Part shown: positions 26,484-37,029 of the stretch, piece by piece | Position numbering within the stretch: position 1 is the first letter of the stretch | Layout of the letters: the number at the start of each line of letters is the position of its first letter | Origin: Mytilus californianus | Taxonomy: Eukaryota > Mollusca > Bivalvia > Mytilida > Mytilidae | Direction of reading: 5' to 3' | DNA length: 64,000 nucleotides | Assembly: GCF_021869535.1 (NCBI RefSeq) | Contig: NW_026262669.1 | Coordinates: 1,116,001 to 1,180,000, forward strand | Position numbers and translations under genes: made by a program | The notes under the pieces: generated by a model | The model's database searches: none | What the model was told of the DNA's origin: nothing | What the model saw: the letters and a program-made list of their open reading frames with translations, nothing else

Positions 26484-26577
26484 GGTCCATTCGCCCTGTT
26501 TACATGTTCGCCCTGAGTCCATTCACCCTGAGTTCTTTCGCCCATAGAGTCCGTTTGCCCTGAGTTTGTTCTCCCTA
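26484..26577 (+). repeat. Degenerate 14-18-bp tandem repeat 'gtccattcgccctga'
   Basis: Six uneven copies, including gtccattcgccctg, tgttcgccctga, gtccattcaccctga and gtccgtttgccctga. It lies in the putative intron after 26,191. Confidence 0.6.
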
Positions 26578-27337
26578 CTTTAAAAAAATTAATAATAATA
26601 ATTTAACCCTTTGAGTGTCAAGCTTGTTATCTGGTTAGTGCCGGAGGATTTTTGGTAGATTTGTTTATCAGAGTGATATAGTGAAGTTGTACGTAACAAC
26701 CATTGTGTGACGTAACAATGTTGCAAGGAGATTCATGTGCAGTGCATGCCAATGTGTAACGTCGAAATTTATGATCATGTATGGTGTCAGAGTATCTCTG
26801 TCATAGTCCGTTCGAATATTTTTAGATTTAAAACATGTATTATTTCAATGTTTTCTTGTATTTTTTTTTGTTTTTTCGTGTCATCACTTGTTTATTAAAG
26901 CAAAAACAAAGGAAACGATTGCATGAAAATACATCGTTAGCAATGGTTAATTTCAAGAAACGTATCTTTGCGCAATAAAGAAATAGAACAGCCAATTGTA
27001 TATCTATGTTTTAATTGACAAATCGAATTTTAATATCTAATTGTCGGTCAAGTATGATCATGTATCAACTAATATGAAGCCTTTTACAGTCCAAAGCACC
27101 ACCTTGAAAACATAAAAAAAGCGATCTTTTGAATGTAATAACAACAAAATTGATCTATGTTTTGAGTGCGGGTGGTTTCCCTGTGTGTTATCAGTTGACT
27201 CTATTAAGAATCACTCACTTCGTAAAATACATATTGATAAACGTTTTCGATGCAAGGTCTAGCTGCCATTACCGACGTTCAATTGTCAATAATTTTGACG
27301 TAAAACAATCAACTGGGTATCAGTCCATTTTGAATAT

Positions 27338-27392
27338 TCGTCCTGAACATGCATGAAATATGGACGTTAAGCAACCAACAATCAATCAATCA
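27338..27392 (+). mobile_element. 5'-truncated SINE tail
   Basis: 'cgtcctgaacatgcatgaaa', 'tatggacgttaagcaacc' and the terminal (CAAT)n 'aacaatcaatcaatcac' match the conserved 3' domain of tRNA-derived V-type SINEs of bivalves. Related tails are at 40,397-40,445 (plus) and 39,678-39,740 (minus). Confidence 0.6.
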
Positions 27393-27436
27393 CTTAAACA
27401 CAGAAATGATTTAAACTTCTATCTATTTCACTAATT

Positions 27437-27560
27437 CTCTTTGATTATGTATTTCTTGAGATAAAATGCTACACATAATTTTCTTCGATTTTAACAAATT
27501 GTAAATGATTTTTATTTCTTGAAGTAAAATGCTACACATAATTTTCTTCGATCTTAATTT
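27437..27560. repeat. 63-bp tandem duplication
   Basis: 'tttcttgagataaaatgcta' (27,452) and 'tttcttgaagtaaaatgcta' (27,515), each followed by 'cacataattttcttcgat'. Two units. Confidence 0.7.
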
Positions 27561-28104
27561 ACAAATTGTAAATGCATAAAAAATTTCATTAAACAACCGG
27601 AACACTACCTTATAACATATACTTAATCTCTTTAAATCTGAAACTTTTTTGTGTTATTGAATTCAAATAGACACCGGTGCCTGTGTACACATAGTCCTTT
27701 AGACTCAATGTTCGCACTTAATGCAACCACTTTTGATATTTTACGCTGGAAAACCTCCAAAAATTATATTCAAACCTTGCGTTCTAATTTATGTATATAA
27801 ACTTACATAACAAAAATAAAAACAAAAACAACACCACGTCAAAATTTGATGAAGTATATATCATTAAAAATCACAATAACATTGCACGAAAGATAAATTT
27901 GGAGCTGTTTTGATGATTTTCACAAAGTACTGTAAGTAAAGACCATCTTGCATGGAAACATGTAAAACAAAAAGGAAGGAAAAAACCTTTAACACCCTCT
28001 GATATTTGTCTGAAAATTCCAGCCCAATCAAATAATTGGCCCTTAAAGATTGATCAGTGGTAAAGCTTAAAATTTCTGAACCATCGTAAAATTATTTGAC
28101 AAGT

Positions 28105-28290
28105 TGGGTGTCTTGCAAGAAGCAGGACCTGCTCACCCTCTGGAGCACCTGAGGTCGCTCCAGTTTTTCGGGGTCCGTGTTTTTAGTTTTCAATGTTAAA
28201 TGTTGCTGTTTGCCCATGTGTGTCTTATTTGTTCCCGGGTTTGTCTTTTGTCCATTGATTCCCTTCTTGGATATTGCTTCGGTTGTCTAC
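28105..28290 (+). repeat. Mytilus-type dispersed repeat
   Basis: 'agcaggacctgctcaccctc', 'tggagcacctgaggtcgctc' and 'cagtttttcggggtccgtgt' are phrases I recognise from a common bivalve repeat. Non-coding. Confidence 0.5.
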
Positions 28291-28519
28291 ACTTCCTTGA
28301 AATTTAAGCTACCAATTCCAGCAGCAGATCTGTATATTTAGCTGGATGTATACTCCAGTCACTGTCCACCTTCTCCCTTGAGCCCAGGGTACACATTAGA
28401 AATTTGGCTGAGTCCTGTGTACACATCCAACTGAGTCCAGCATACGGTACCTGTTGAATTTGGCTGTTTGTCCGGGATGTTTGTAAAAAGGTTATATCCA
28501 CTTATCTTTTTATTGGAAA

Positions 28520-29830
28520 TAACACCCCCTAGAACTACTATAGTTGAAGGAGAGTCAGCTCTAATATTTTAATTGATGTCTTGTCAAGAAAAAATCGTTT
28601 AGAGTCAGCATACTTTATGTATACATGTCTGACATATACATGTAACTGTACAACATAAGATCAATCAGACCCGAGGGCACAGCAAAATGTACAAATATAT
28701 AATTTTAAAATAAAAGCATGTATAGTATGTAATTATATAACTGTGTCATGGTACAACTTGACACAATGATTTAAAAAACAGTTTTGTTTCCCCTCCCTAA
28801 AATCTCCCATATTGTAAACAAGAGAACTTGAATAGGAATAAATTAAAAATAGAGGTTATAGAAACTTGACATATATTTATTACACCGTGCATCATCGGTA
28901 CAGCGGATATAGCTTGATAGGTACTTCGAAGCGTGAAAAGCTATATACCGTACATTCATTTAACTATGCACCGTACAGAAGGATTTATGTGGTCAGCTAT
29001 ACACCGTACACAACGCTTCTTTTCGGAATAAAATATTGAAAAATAACATATGTATGAAAGATTTCAATGCCAATTATTGAAACAGCTATACTTATTACGC
29101 ACAGACAATGGCCTTCTATCAGTAAAAGAGTTGCAATGAATATAGAATCATATCGGATGAGACCAGCGCCAACTTCTTTAACAAGTTTTTGCACATGTTT
29201 TAAGTAAGCGTTCTTAGCTAACTTGTTTTAGGAAAATAATGAGACTTCTCTAATCACCAACCTATGACCAAATCATTTCTTAAAACAACAATTATGTTTA
29301 GATTGAAGTAAACATTGATATTATGTAAACAAAACAAAGATTTTCATACCGTGTCAGAAGAAATTTATTGTGATTCTTATAATGCAATCTTGGTGTTGAA
29401 AGTCTTGTTTTGCCTGCAAAAATTTAGAAATAAAAATGATGTCAACGATTTTGGCGTTGATAATCAGTGTAAAAATATGACGTCACTTGCCCGCTTGAGG
29501 TATGTTTTCAACTGTTGGGCATATCTAACTTGCTGTTCGCCTCAAATATTAATTAAATAGCATAAAAGGATGTTTAAAAAGAAAGTAAGGTCATATTGGA
29601 TTTGGTATCATTGGTGCAAAACAGAATCCCTGATCTATTGCAATTTCCAAATGGCTGCCAAATGGCAGTAAAGAACAGGCCCTGTCCTGGCCAAGGCATG
29701 TAAATAGAGAATTTGACGGTCAGTTTTTACCAAATAAAAATGTGCGTTACAAAAATATTGTATTTGAATATGTTTTTGACTTATTGAATTGCCTTGACTG
29801 CAATAGAATATAGTTTTTTTCATTTTTAAA
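28520..29830. other. Non-coding DNA with a small 'ctatacaccgtaca' repeat
   Basis: Four spaced copies of a 12-14-base motif: ttacaccgtgca (28,880), ctatataccgtaca (28,941), ctatgcaccgtaca (28,964) and ctatacaccgtaca (28,997). Nothing else is recognised. A missing middle exon of the Mutator-like gene would be expected in this interval but was not seen. Confidence 0.4.
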
Positions 29831-29833
29831 TAG

Positions 29834-30013
29834 CTTCAATAAATGCCGGAGTGGGTGAAAGGAAAGTGAACAAATTACTATCTGGTTTGAATATTCCTCC
29901 TGTGAGCCATTGTATGATGTCAGCCAGGCAAAAGGATGTTGGAGTTGCACTACAGAAAGTAGCAAAGGAGACAGTCGATCAAGCCCTGTTGAGGAAATAG
30001 AGTTAACTAAAAA
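29834..30013 (+). CDS. Mutator-like transposase-domain exon (one frameshift)
   Basis: Between the acceptor AG at 29,832-29,833 and the donor GTAAGA at 30,014 the frame reads SINAGVGERKVNKLLSG, LNIPPVSHCMMSARQKD and VGVALQKVAKETVDQALL, then, after a one-base loss, EEIELTKK. The blocks 'NAGvG....NkLLs.LNIPpvs' and 'e.eVG....kVAkeT.ee.L' match the Mutator-like transposase domain (MULE-type) of the large gene family found in bivalves and other invertebrates. The exon ends in phase 2, and the exon at 30,774 restores the frame exactly. The frameshift (CTGTT|GAGG, probably CTGTTGGAGG originally) suggests a decayed copy or a sequence error. The product would be a nuclear DNA-binding transposase or a domesticated relative. 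Minus-strand frames over this exon are shadows. Confidence 0.65.
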
Positions 30014-30177
30014 GTAAGAAATATTTCTACTGGTATTATATATTAATGGCTCTCTCACTTTGGTGGGGAGACATAAATGTATTCTTTTCATCTCTTTCTT
30101 CATTGAAACTATTGAACTAAGTTTCATGAAACTTGATTGGTAGATTGGACACCATAAGTAAATAAGTAATGATTTTT

Positions 30178-30245
30178 CAATTTCAATAGCTTCAATAAAT
30201 GCTTGACTGGGTGAAAGGCAAGTGAACATTACTATCTGGTTTAAA
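30178..30245 (+). pseudogene. Decayed duplicate of the 5' end of the 29,834 exon
   Basis: 'atagcttcaataaatgcttg', 'actgggtgaaaggcaagtga' and 'cattactatctggttt' repeat 29,830-29,900, including the acceptor AG, with substitutions and a small deletion that breaks the frame. It lies inside the intron between the two coding exons. Confidence 0.7.
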
Positions 30246-30289
30246 AATCAGCTCAATAAATGAAGCGGTTTAGAAAAAAAGTCCAAAGA

Positions 30290-30530
30290 AGTGTTATATT
30301 GAAGAATTTTCAAACTCCATAGACCGTAATTTAGCAAAAACCTGCTGACCAAAACAAAACGCAAACTTGATCAGTAACTCATCATAGTAAGTCTTATACC
30401 AAATTTCAGCTTGTTATCACCAGTTGTGTAGAAAAAATCCCCGGAAAGTTGAAACGTTACTGACGGACAGACTGAGTCGGGCGACTACTAGACCTGCTTT
30501 CACCTTTGGCGACGCAGGTAAAAAGACCAA
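30290..30530 (+). repeat. Repeat with (GACGGACAGACTG) tract, distantly pearl-like
   Basis: Organised like the element at 46,040-46,741: a stretch with 'gcaaacttgatcagtaactc' and 'ataccaaatttcagcttgtt', then 'ctgacggacagactgagtcg' and a GC-rich end. A single unit, diverged. Confidence 0.45.
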
Positions 30531-30773
30531 ACATTGATCTAACATTAATTGACAAACAAACAATACAACAAAATAAAGCAAACAAAGTATGATATACAAT
30601 TAATACAGAAATATTACTGTAAAATCAATGTACATAACGTTGTGTGATATCCCAGCTAAGGAATAGAGTTATCTATTTTTGACCAACCATTTTATCCTGT
30701 AGAACTTCAAATGTTTATATATATAGTTTGTCAGTATTATACTGTAATGGAAATTAACCATTTTGACTTTCAG

Positions 30774-30859
30774 AAATAAAGACCAAGATAGCATAACAGC
30801 TGCTGTAGATGCAGGATGGCAAATGAGGGGCAGTGGAAGGTCTTATAACAGTTTATCTG
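30774..30859 (+). CDS. Mutator-like transposase-domain exon (DAGWQMRGSGRSYNSLSG)
   Basis: Acceptor 'gactttcag' and donor 'CTG|GTAGGT' bound 86 bases that read, with the two bases left over from the exon ending at 30,013, KNKDQDSITAAVDAGWQM then RGSGRSYNSLSG. The 'vD.GWQkRGsGr.YNSLSG' block is a hallmark of the Mutator-like transposase domain, and its first aspartate is a candidate catalytic residue. The exon is open and both junctions keep the frame (phase 2 in, phase 1 out). The next block of the family was not found before the LINE at 31,545, so the 3' part is missing, distant or deleted. Confidence 0.65.
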
Positions 30860-31559
30860 GTAGGTCATTCTCATCGGTATATACTTTTAAATGATGCCTG
30901 TATAAATAGTCCTAGATTTGACATTCTTAAATGTATGAATAGTATGTGCTTACAAAAGATGAAAATACATAATTATTAAAGGGGGAGGGTTCTGGACACA
31001 TAAACACATGAAATAAAAAACACAAAATGAACAAATAAAGACCCTCTTACATGGACAAACGTGAAATGAAAAGACCAAAAACCTTGTACTAAAATAACCC
31101 TTTACCACCCTCTTTAAACAAATAACAGGAAAAGTGAACAATGGCACACCAACCAATTACATTTAGGTCACACAGCAAACCACTCTTAATAAAATAACAG
31201 ATTTCTATATAATTTTCCATTTTTTATGTTATTTCGAATAGACAGAAAAAATATTACTGTCATTTCTTATAATTTAATTCTAAATTCCATTTTAAACCGG
31301 AGTAAACCAAGAAAAAATGTTGATGACGTCATGGTCACTGACCTCCTAAACAGAAGGTAGACAGATTTGCTACTAATTCAGTAATTTAATTTACACACAC
31401 TGACATATAGTTCCCAATTGTTCTCATGTCTGTGTACATATGCAGAAATGAACTGTAAAAAATGGGTTACATCTTAATTAAGAGCATTTTTTCAAGAATA
31501 ATAGTCTTTCCTTTTGTTGAATTTGGAGATATTCAAAAAAAAATAAACAACAATATACT

Positions 31560-32165
31560 TGGCGAAGAAAAGATAAATCTCAGGCAAGTAGGATTGATAT
31601 GATTCTGATAGGTTCAGACTTCATACCACTAGTAGAATGTTGTAAAATTAAACCTGCAGTTATTGATTGTACGGATCATCAAAGTGTTTTTATGAAATTT
31701 AGAACTGGTGCATCAGAAAAGGGAAGGGGGTACTGGAAAATAAATAATTCTATATTAGAAGATAATGACTACATACAATTAGTTAATAAAGAAATGAAAA
31801 GCTGCTTTATGAGTAATAGTAATTTAAAAAACCTTGGTTTAGCATGGGATATATTTAAAATAAAGGTAAGGGAGGCAACTATAGCTTATTGTAAATCTAA
31901 AGCAAAATTTACAAGAGAAAACGTACGAACTCTTGAAAAAAGATTAGAAATAAAATTGAAAATTAGAGATGAGCAAGAATCTGAGAATAATTATTTAGAT
32001 AAAGATATTGAAGAACTTGAAAATAATATTGCCAAAATTTACGAACAAAAGGCTAAAGGGGCTCAAATAAGATCACGAGAGAAATGGTTTGAATTTGGGG
32101 AAAAAAATAACTCGTACTTTTTAGGTTTAGAAAAACAGAGACAGGTAAAAAAAGTCAATCAATAA
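31560..32165 (+). pseudogene. LINE ORF2 fragment: end of endonuclease and linker
   Basis: WRRKDKSQASRIDMILIGSD, then FIPLVECCKIKPAVIDCTDH followed by QSVFMKF, is the C-terminal part of an AP-like endonuclease: 'tWrr......RiDfiLis..' and the final 'SDH.sv' reads TDHQSV. RGYWKINNSIL follows, then a Lys/Glu-rich linker with coiled-coil character (LEKRLEIKLKIRDEQ, EELENNIAKIYEQKAKGAQI), leading into RSREKWFEFGEKNNSYFLGL, the conserved entry to the RT region. The frame ends at 32,163-32,165 because of a shift in the A7 run near 32,147-32,153. Confidence 0.85.
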
Positions 32166-33336
32166 ATTAAAAGGGGAAAATGATGAGATTTTAACGGATC
32201 AAAGTGATATATTATGTAGTATTAAAGAATACTATAAAAAGTTATACTCGACGCAAAGCCCTGATAAAACATCAAGCGATAAATATATATTTGAGACAAA
32301 ACTCGAGAAAGAAATGGATAAAAATGATAAATCACTCTGCGATGGGGATATTACAGTAGAAGAATGCTCAGATGCTATTTATAAAATGAAACTTAATAAA
32401 TCCCCTGGATTAGACGGTTTAACAGTTGAATTTTATAGAAAATTTTGGGATAAATTAAAGTTCATAGTAGTAAACATTCTTAATATTGGATATAAAGATC
32501 AAACATTTACATACTCACAGCGTACAAGTGTATTAACGCTATTATTTAAAAAAGGTGATCCATTGTCACTAAATAATTACCGTCCTATTTCTCTTTTAAA
32601 TATTGACATGACACTTCTATCATACGCTCTAGCACAACGATTGAAAAAAATCTTACCAAAACTTATTAAAGAAGACCAGACTGGATATGTAAAGAATAGA
32701 TTTATTGGTTTTAATCTTAGACAGATACAAGATATTATTGATTTCACTGATTTATACAAAATTGAGGGGGCTATAGTCTTTGTTGATTTTTCTAAAGCGT
32801 TTGACTCTCTAGAATGGAATTTCATGTTTTCAGTTTTAAAACATTTTGGATTTAATGAATCTTTTATCAGATGGGTTAAGACTTTATATAGCGATATTCA
32901 ATCATGTGTTATGAATAATGGTTGGATATCTGATGTCTTTAAAAACACCAGGAGTATACGCCAAGAATGTCCTTTATCTGCATTATTATTTGTTTTATCT
33001 GTGGAAATTATGGCTTCAAGATTAAGAAGCAATACTGATTTTAAAGGTATCAGAATCAAATTAGATTGCAAAAATCATAGCATAAAAAGTTCGCAAATAG
33101 CAGACGATACTACTTTATTTTGTTGTTCTTAATTTGATATTCAAGTTGCTATGAACGAAATTGAAATTTTTGGTTCTTATTCAGGATTGAAATTAAACAG
33201 AAATAAAACAGAGGGGTTATGGGTAGGAAAGCTTAAATCATGTAAAGACAAAATTGAGGGAATCAACTGGAGCAATGGACCAGTTAAAACTCTTGGTATA
33301 TACTTTGGGCATTGTAGAGAGGAATGTGAAAACTAA
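32158..33336 (+). pseudogene. LINE ORF2 fragment: reverse transcriptase domain
   Basis: Starts INKLKGENDEIL in a new frame and reads LNKSPGLDGLTVEFYRKFW, LFKKGDPLSLNNYRPISLLN, DQTGYVKNRFIGFNLRQI, AIVFVDFSKAFDSLEWNF, RQECPLSALLFVLSVEIMAS and SSQIADDTTLFCC. These are RT blocks 0 to 5 of the L1/Tx1 group. The catalytic aspartates (VDFSKAFD and IADD at 33,097-33,108) are kept, but YADD is IADD and the RQGCPLS glycine is glutamate (GAA at 32,964-32,966). An in-frame TAA at 33,130-33,132 cuts the protein; the same frame then continues as NEIEIFGSYSGLKLNRNKTE and VKTLGIYFG. Cytoplasmic/nuclear target-primed reverse transcription is the family role; this copy is inactive. Confidence 0.9.
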
Positions 33337-34744
33337 ATTGGGAAAATAAAATTGAAAAGATGAATAAATTATTGTGTGCTTGGCAAAAAAAAGAAATCTT
33401 ACTATTTTTGGTAAAATTTTGATTATCAAAACACTAATTGTGCCCATTTTTACTTTTGTGGGATCTGCCTGCATAGTTCCAGAGAAATATTTTTAAAAGA
33501 AATAGAAAAAAGTTGTTTTAAATTTGTTTGGGATAATAAACCAGATAAAGTAAAAAGAAATTCAATTATTGGTCCCTATAAAAAGGGGGGATTGGATATG
33601 ATAGATATAAGGAGTTATTTCACTGCTTTAAAAGCTATCTGGGTAAAAAGACTAGTAAATGATTGTGAAGGAGGTTGGAAAATTATACCTCAGCACTATT
33701 TTTATAATTTTGGGTCAAACTGGTTAGTGTTTCAAACAAACAGTGGGGATAAGCCAGACGAAAGCATTGAACACATCCCAGATTTTTATAAAGATATCAT
33801 TAAATGTTGGAAATTAACTGGTGGAGGTCTAACAAAAAAAAACAGAAACATTTACAGATATAAGAAAACAAATATTATGGAACAATAAATTTATTAAATT
33901 TGAAAATAAAGCTAAAATTTTAAAAAATTGGATTAAAAGCGATCTTATTTATGTAAATGATATCATAGATGAAAAAGGCTGTATTTCTCAAGACATAATT
34001 TTAAATAAACTAAAAAATAAATCAAACTGGATAGCTGAAATTAATTTAGTAAAGAAATCAATACCAAAAGACTGGGCAGCAATTTTAAAATCGGAAAATT
34101 CTGTTAAAAGTATTGTTAATATAAAAAGAAACCAATTTATATTGAAAGGTTTACCTATAAAATTAGAATCACTAACAAATAAACTTTTATATAAGTCTCT
34201 GATAAATAAAAAAAATTGAACCAGCTATCGGACCAAACAAATGGCTGCGTATATTTGATATAGATGATGTGTTATATCAAAACAATTTAGATGGAAATTA
34301 CTACAACATATTCTACCTACAAAAAAACTTTTATGCAGGTGGAAAATTGTAAACAATAGTTCTTGTAATTTTTGTACACAAGAAGAGGATTATGATCACT
34401 ACTTTATACTGTGTCCGTATTTAAAACTTTTTTGGAATAAAATAAATGAAGTTTTAAAGAACAGTAAAATATCTTTTCAGATAAAACTAAGACACTTGGT
34501 ATTTGGATATAAAACTTTTGACGAAGAATATTTTGACTTTAACTATTTTTTAACGATTGTTGGCTTTTTAATTTACAAAGCCTATTACATATCTGATCAA
34601 AAGACAAAAAATGTCAATGTTTTCTTAATTTTTCTCAATGAGTTCAATAGAAGAGTATGTTTGAAAATTAAAAGTAATATTTTAGCAACTATTAGAAAAC
34701 ATATAAATAGTCATATCAAGATATATTATTTTATATATATTTGA
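33336..34744 (+). pseudogene. LINE ORF2 fragment: C-terminal region with Cys/His block
   Basis: Across several frames: NWENKIEKMNKLLCAW, KILIIKTLIVPIFTFVGSAC, KSCFKFVWDNKPDKVKRNSI, IGPYKKGGLDMIDIRSYFTA, KLKNKSNWIAEINLVKKSI and PNKWLRIFDIDDVLYQNN, then CNFCTQEEDYDHYFILCPYL. The last is the C-x2-C...H-x4-C block typical of the LINE C-terminus. Frame changes occur near 33,385 (A8), 33,490 (T5), 33,832-33,841 (A9), 34,206-34,214 (A8) and about 34,290. The final open part ends at 34,744. Confidence 0.85.
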
Positions 34745-34883
34745 TGTACAAATGTAATATGTATTTCACAACTAATCACTACCCTGAGTGATTAGTGGAT
34801 TGTAACAGGGAACATCAGGAGGAGCTTGGACTCCTGAAGGATATTGTAACAAGCCAATATTTGAAATAAATATTTAATTATGT

Positions 34884-35215
34884 AAAAAAAAAATATGTAC
34901 ATAAAGAATAAGACCAATGTCTAATAACACCCTTATACTAAATAGTTGTTTGTATGTTACTATTTTATAAAGATATTTGATTCTATATACAGTTGTGTAT
35001 GTGTTTGTGTATGTTTTGTTAGCCTGTTGTTTAGATAAAACATAATAACATTAAAAAAAGAAACAGCTAACTCTTCCAGCCAATTGTCTTCACCCCATGC
35101 TTTTTACATGAGTTCGAGATCTATAATCTTCTGTTTTGTAAATTGTTGTTTTGTTTTTCAACAATGGTACAGGTTAAAGTGTCATCAATGTAAGTTTAAC
35201 CATGTTGGGAAACAT
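34884..35215. repeat. Displaced piece of the large duplication
   Basis: Matches 10,971-11,255 of copy A: 'acataaagaataagaccaat', 'aatagttgtttgtatgttac', 'attgtcttcaccccatgctt' and 'aaagtgtcatcaatgtaagt'. It begins right at the poly-A tail of the LINE and is 9.4 kb downstream of where copy B otherwise stops. Confidence 0.75.
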
Positions 35216-36185
35216 ACAATAGCGTATCTACTAAACGACATCAGCAATTTACACATTCATATGATATAAGAAAATAAATGTTAAAACATAACTACCTTTA
35301 ACTGCTTTACAATCCACTATCATAACGTTTCTAAATCAATCGGCCATGTTGTTCCCAACAGTGAGACAAAAATATAAATAAAAAACTAAATGATGTGGAT
35401 ACAAGCAACTACAGTTGACCATCCGGTCTTCAAAAATCAGCAAACCTAAAATTTCATAATTAGCCAGAAAGACACCGTCTTGAAAATAAATGTACAATAA
35501 TAAATTAATATTAAAACCAAAGGCTTGAATTAAGGTAGAATAACTGTATACCGCCATCTTGGCTTGTAAAATGGCAGTTTACAATAGGTCTAGCTCTTTA
35601 CTTAAATCTGCAAATTTTTAGACAAATTGGTAAAACATGATTGAGTCTGTTTATGAGAATAAAGAAATCAGTGCTTAATTGCATTATCCAGACTAATCAA
35701 ATTGGCAACTTAGCCATTTAAGCATATATAACTCAAAAAGGATTTTGTTTATAAAGGAATGAAGTTTTCAATTTTTACTTGTAGCAAGAAAACAAGGTCG
35801 GTGACACCATTTTATTTTCGTTTTCTTTTCTTAAAGCATATTACTAAACCTATCTTCTCAAATTGACTTCAACATTCTATCTCACAGATTTTTGTTAATT
35901 TACAAAACGTGTTTGTTCATGAATAATCTCTGCAAATTTGGGCAATTCTGTACAACTTGAAAAATAGCATGGTGACCATTACTTTTTTTAATGGTTTCAA
36001 AAAAAAGGCATGACAAAATATACATTCTGGCAAAATATTAGAAAATTCTATCAAAAGAAATCTATACCAATGATCCACCTTAAACGTGCAATTCAGCACT
36101 AAACCGTCCCCGTACCCATAACAGTACGGTAATTAAACAACGTTACATCAAGCTATATATCAAATCAAAAAGCTCACATGCTTAA
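35216..36185. other. Non-coding AT-rich DNA
   Basis: No gene, RNA or repeat recognised, on either strand. Confidence 0.4.
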
Positions 36186-36189
36186 CACG

Positions 36190-36450
36190 CCACATTATTT
36201 ATGTACTTGTCGAAATGCATGAGCGTGAAATTCAGTGGCTGTCGTTGGTTCATGTTTTTCATAGATGTTTTTTTTTTTTTTTGAATTGTAGTATTATAAA
36301 TTAGGTCATTTTCATTTCCTTTTGTATAGCCGACTATACGGTTTGGGTTTTTGTTATTGTTAAAGATTGTACGGTGACCTATATTTGCTTATATCCACGT
36401 CATTTGAACTATGGTGGATAGTTATTTAATTGGCAATTATAACACGTATC
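36190..36450 (+). repeat. Dispersed 3' module
   Basis: 'gtgaaattcagtggctgtcg', a T15 run, 'tatagccgactatacggttt', 'gattgtacggtgacctatat' and 'agttatttaattggcaatta' follow the family order seen at 5,725-6,296. Confidence 0.65.
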
Positions 36451-37029
36451 TGCATATCAGCTCATGATCGTCACAATTGTATTGATTTAGAACTTCGGAT
36501 TTTCGGAAATTGAATTGAATACATACATTTATACGATCTAAAGATTTATGCTGTAATAACCTAATATAGAATAAGGGAAAGCTGTAATATTATCGTTTTA
36601 TTTTAAAATGATAAATGATAAATTGAAAAAGTTCGATCCCAACAGTTTTAAGATGGACAAAGGTGTAGAAGTATCAAATGTATGTAAAAAATTAGTTATT
36701 GTGACACATATCGTGAGTAATGTACACAGAGGAATTATTACGTTTATTCCGCAAGATCCGAATTATGTATCATTTGGTGAAACAAAAGTTACAACCAGAT
36801 GCAATATTTGTGCATAATGTATGAAGTTTATCTTGAGCATGTACCGTGCAGTTACATTGTATCCATGCACATGTAGTTGAACAATTGTATAACACTCTGG
36901 AACACCAGTACAAGTTTAGGAAAAAAGTGCAATGAAAATGATCATTGTTGATTCTGACCATGAATGAATAATAACTTATCTCTGTGATTTGTTTATTTTA
37001 TTGACATAATACAGATGTATAAGAAAAAA

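Larger units (their letters stand above)
26600..28100. other. AT-rich intronic or intergenic DNA with small repeats
   Basis: Apart from the SINE tail (27,338-27,392) and a 63-bp tandem duplication (27,437-27,560) I see no gene or RNA. It would be intron if the Mutator-like exons form one transcript. Confidence 0.4.
31545..34893 (+). mobile_element. 5'-truncated L1/Tx1-type LINE with poly-A tail
   Basis: Coding remnants run from the end of an AP-type endonuclease (31,560) through the reverse transcriptase to a C-terminal Cys/His block, followed by a short 3' UTR ('gattagtggattgtaacagg', 'gcttggactcctgaaggata') and an A10 tail at 34,883-34,892. About 3.35 kb remain; full members of the clade are longer and include ORF1 and the whole endonuclease. 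At least six frameshifts and one in-frame stop interrupt the frame, several at A or T runs. No clear target-site duplication was found. The sequence after the tail is homologous to copy A at 10,971. Confidence 0.9.

Noticed and set aside
29747-30229. 160-codon minus-strand frame
   Set aside because: It lies opposite the Mutator-like exon and its intron copy; the homology is on the plus strand.
36608-36817. 69-codon plus-strand frame MINDKLKKFDPNSFKMDKG...
   Set aside because: Composition is gene-like, but no family, splice sites or neighbours support it.
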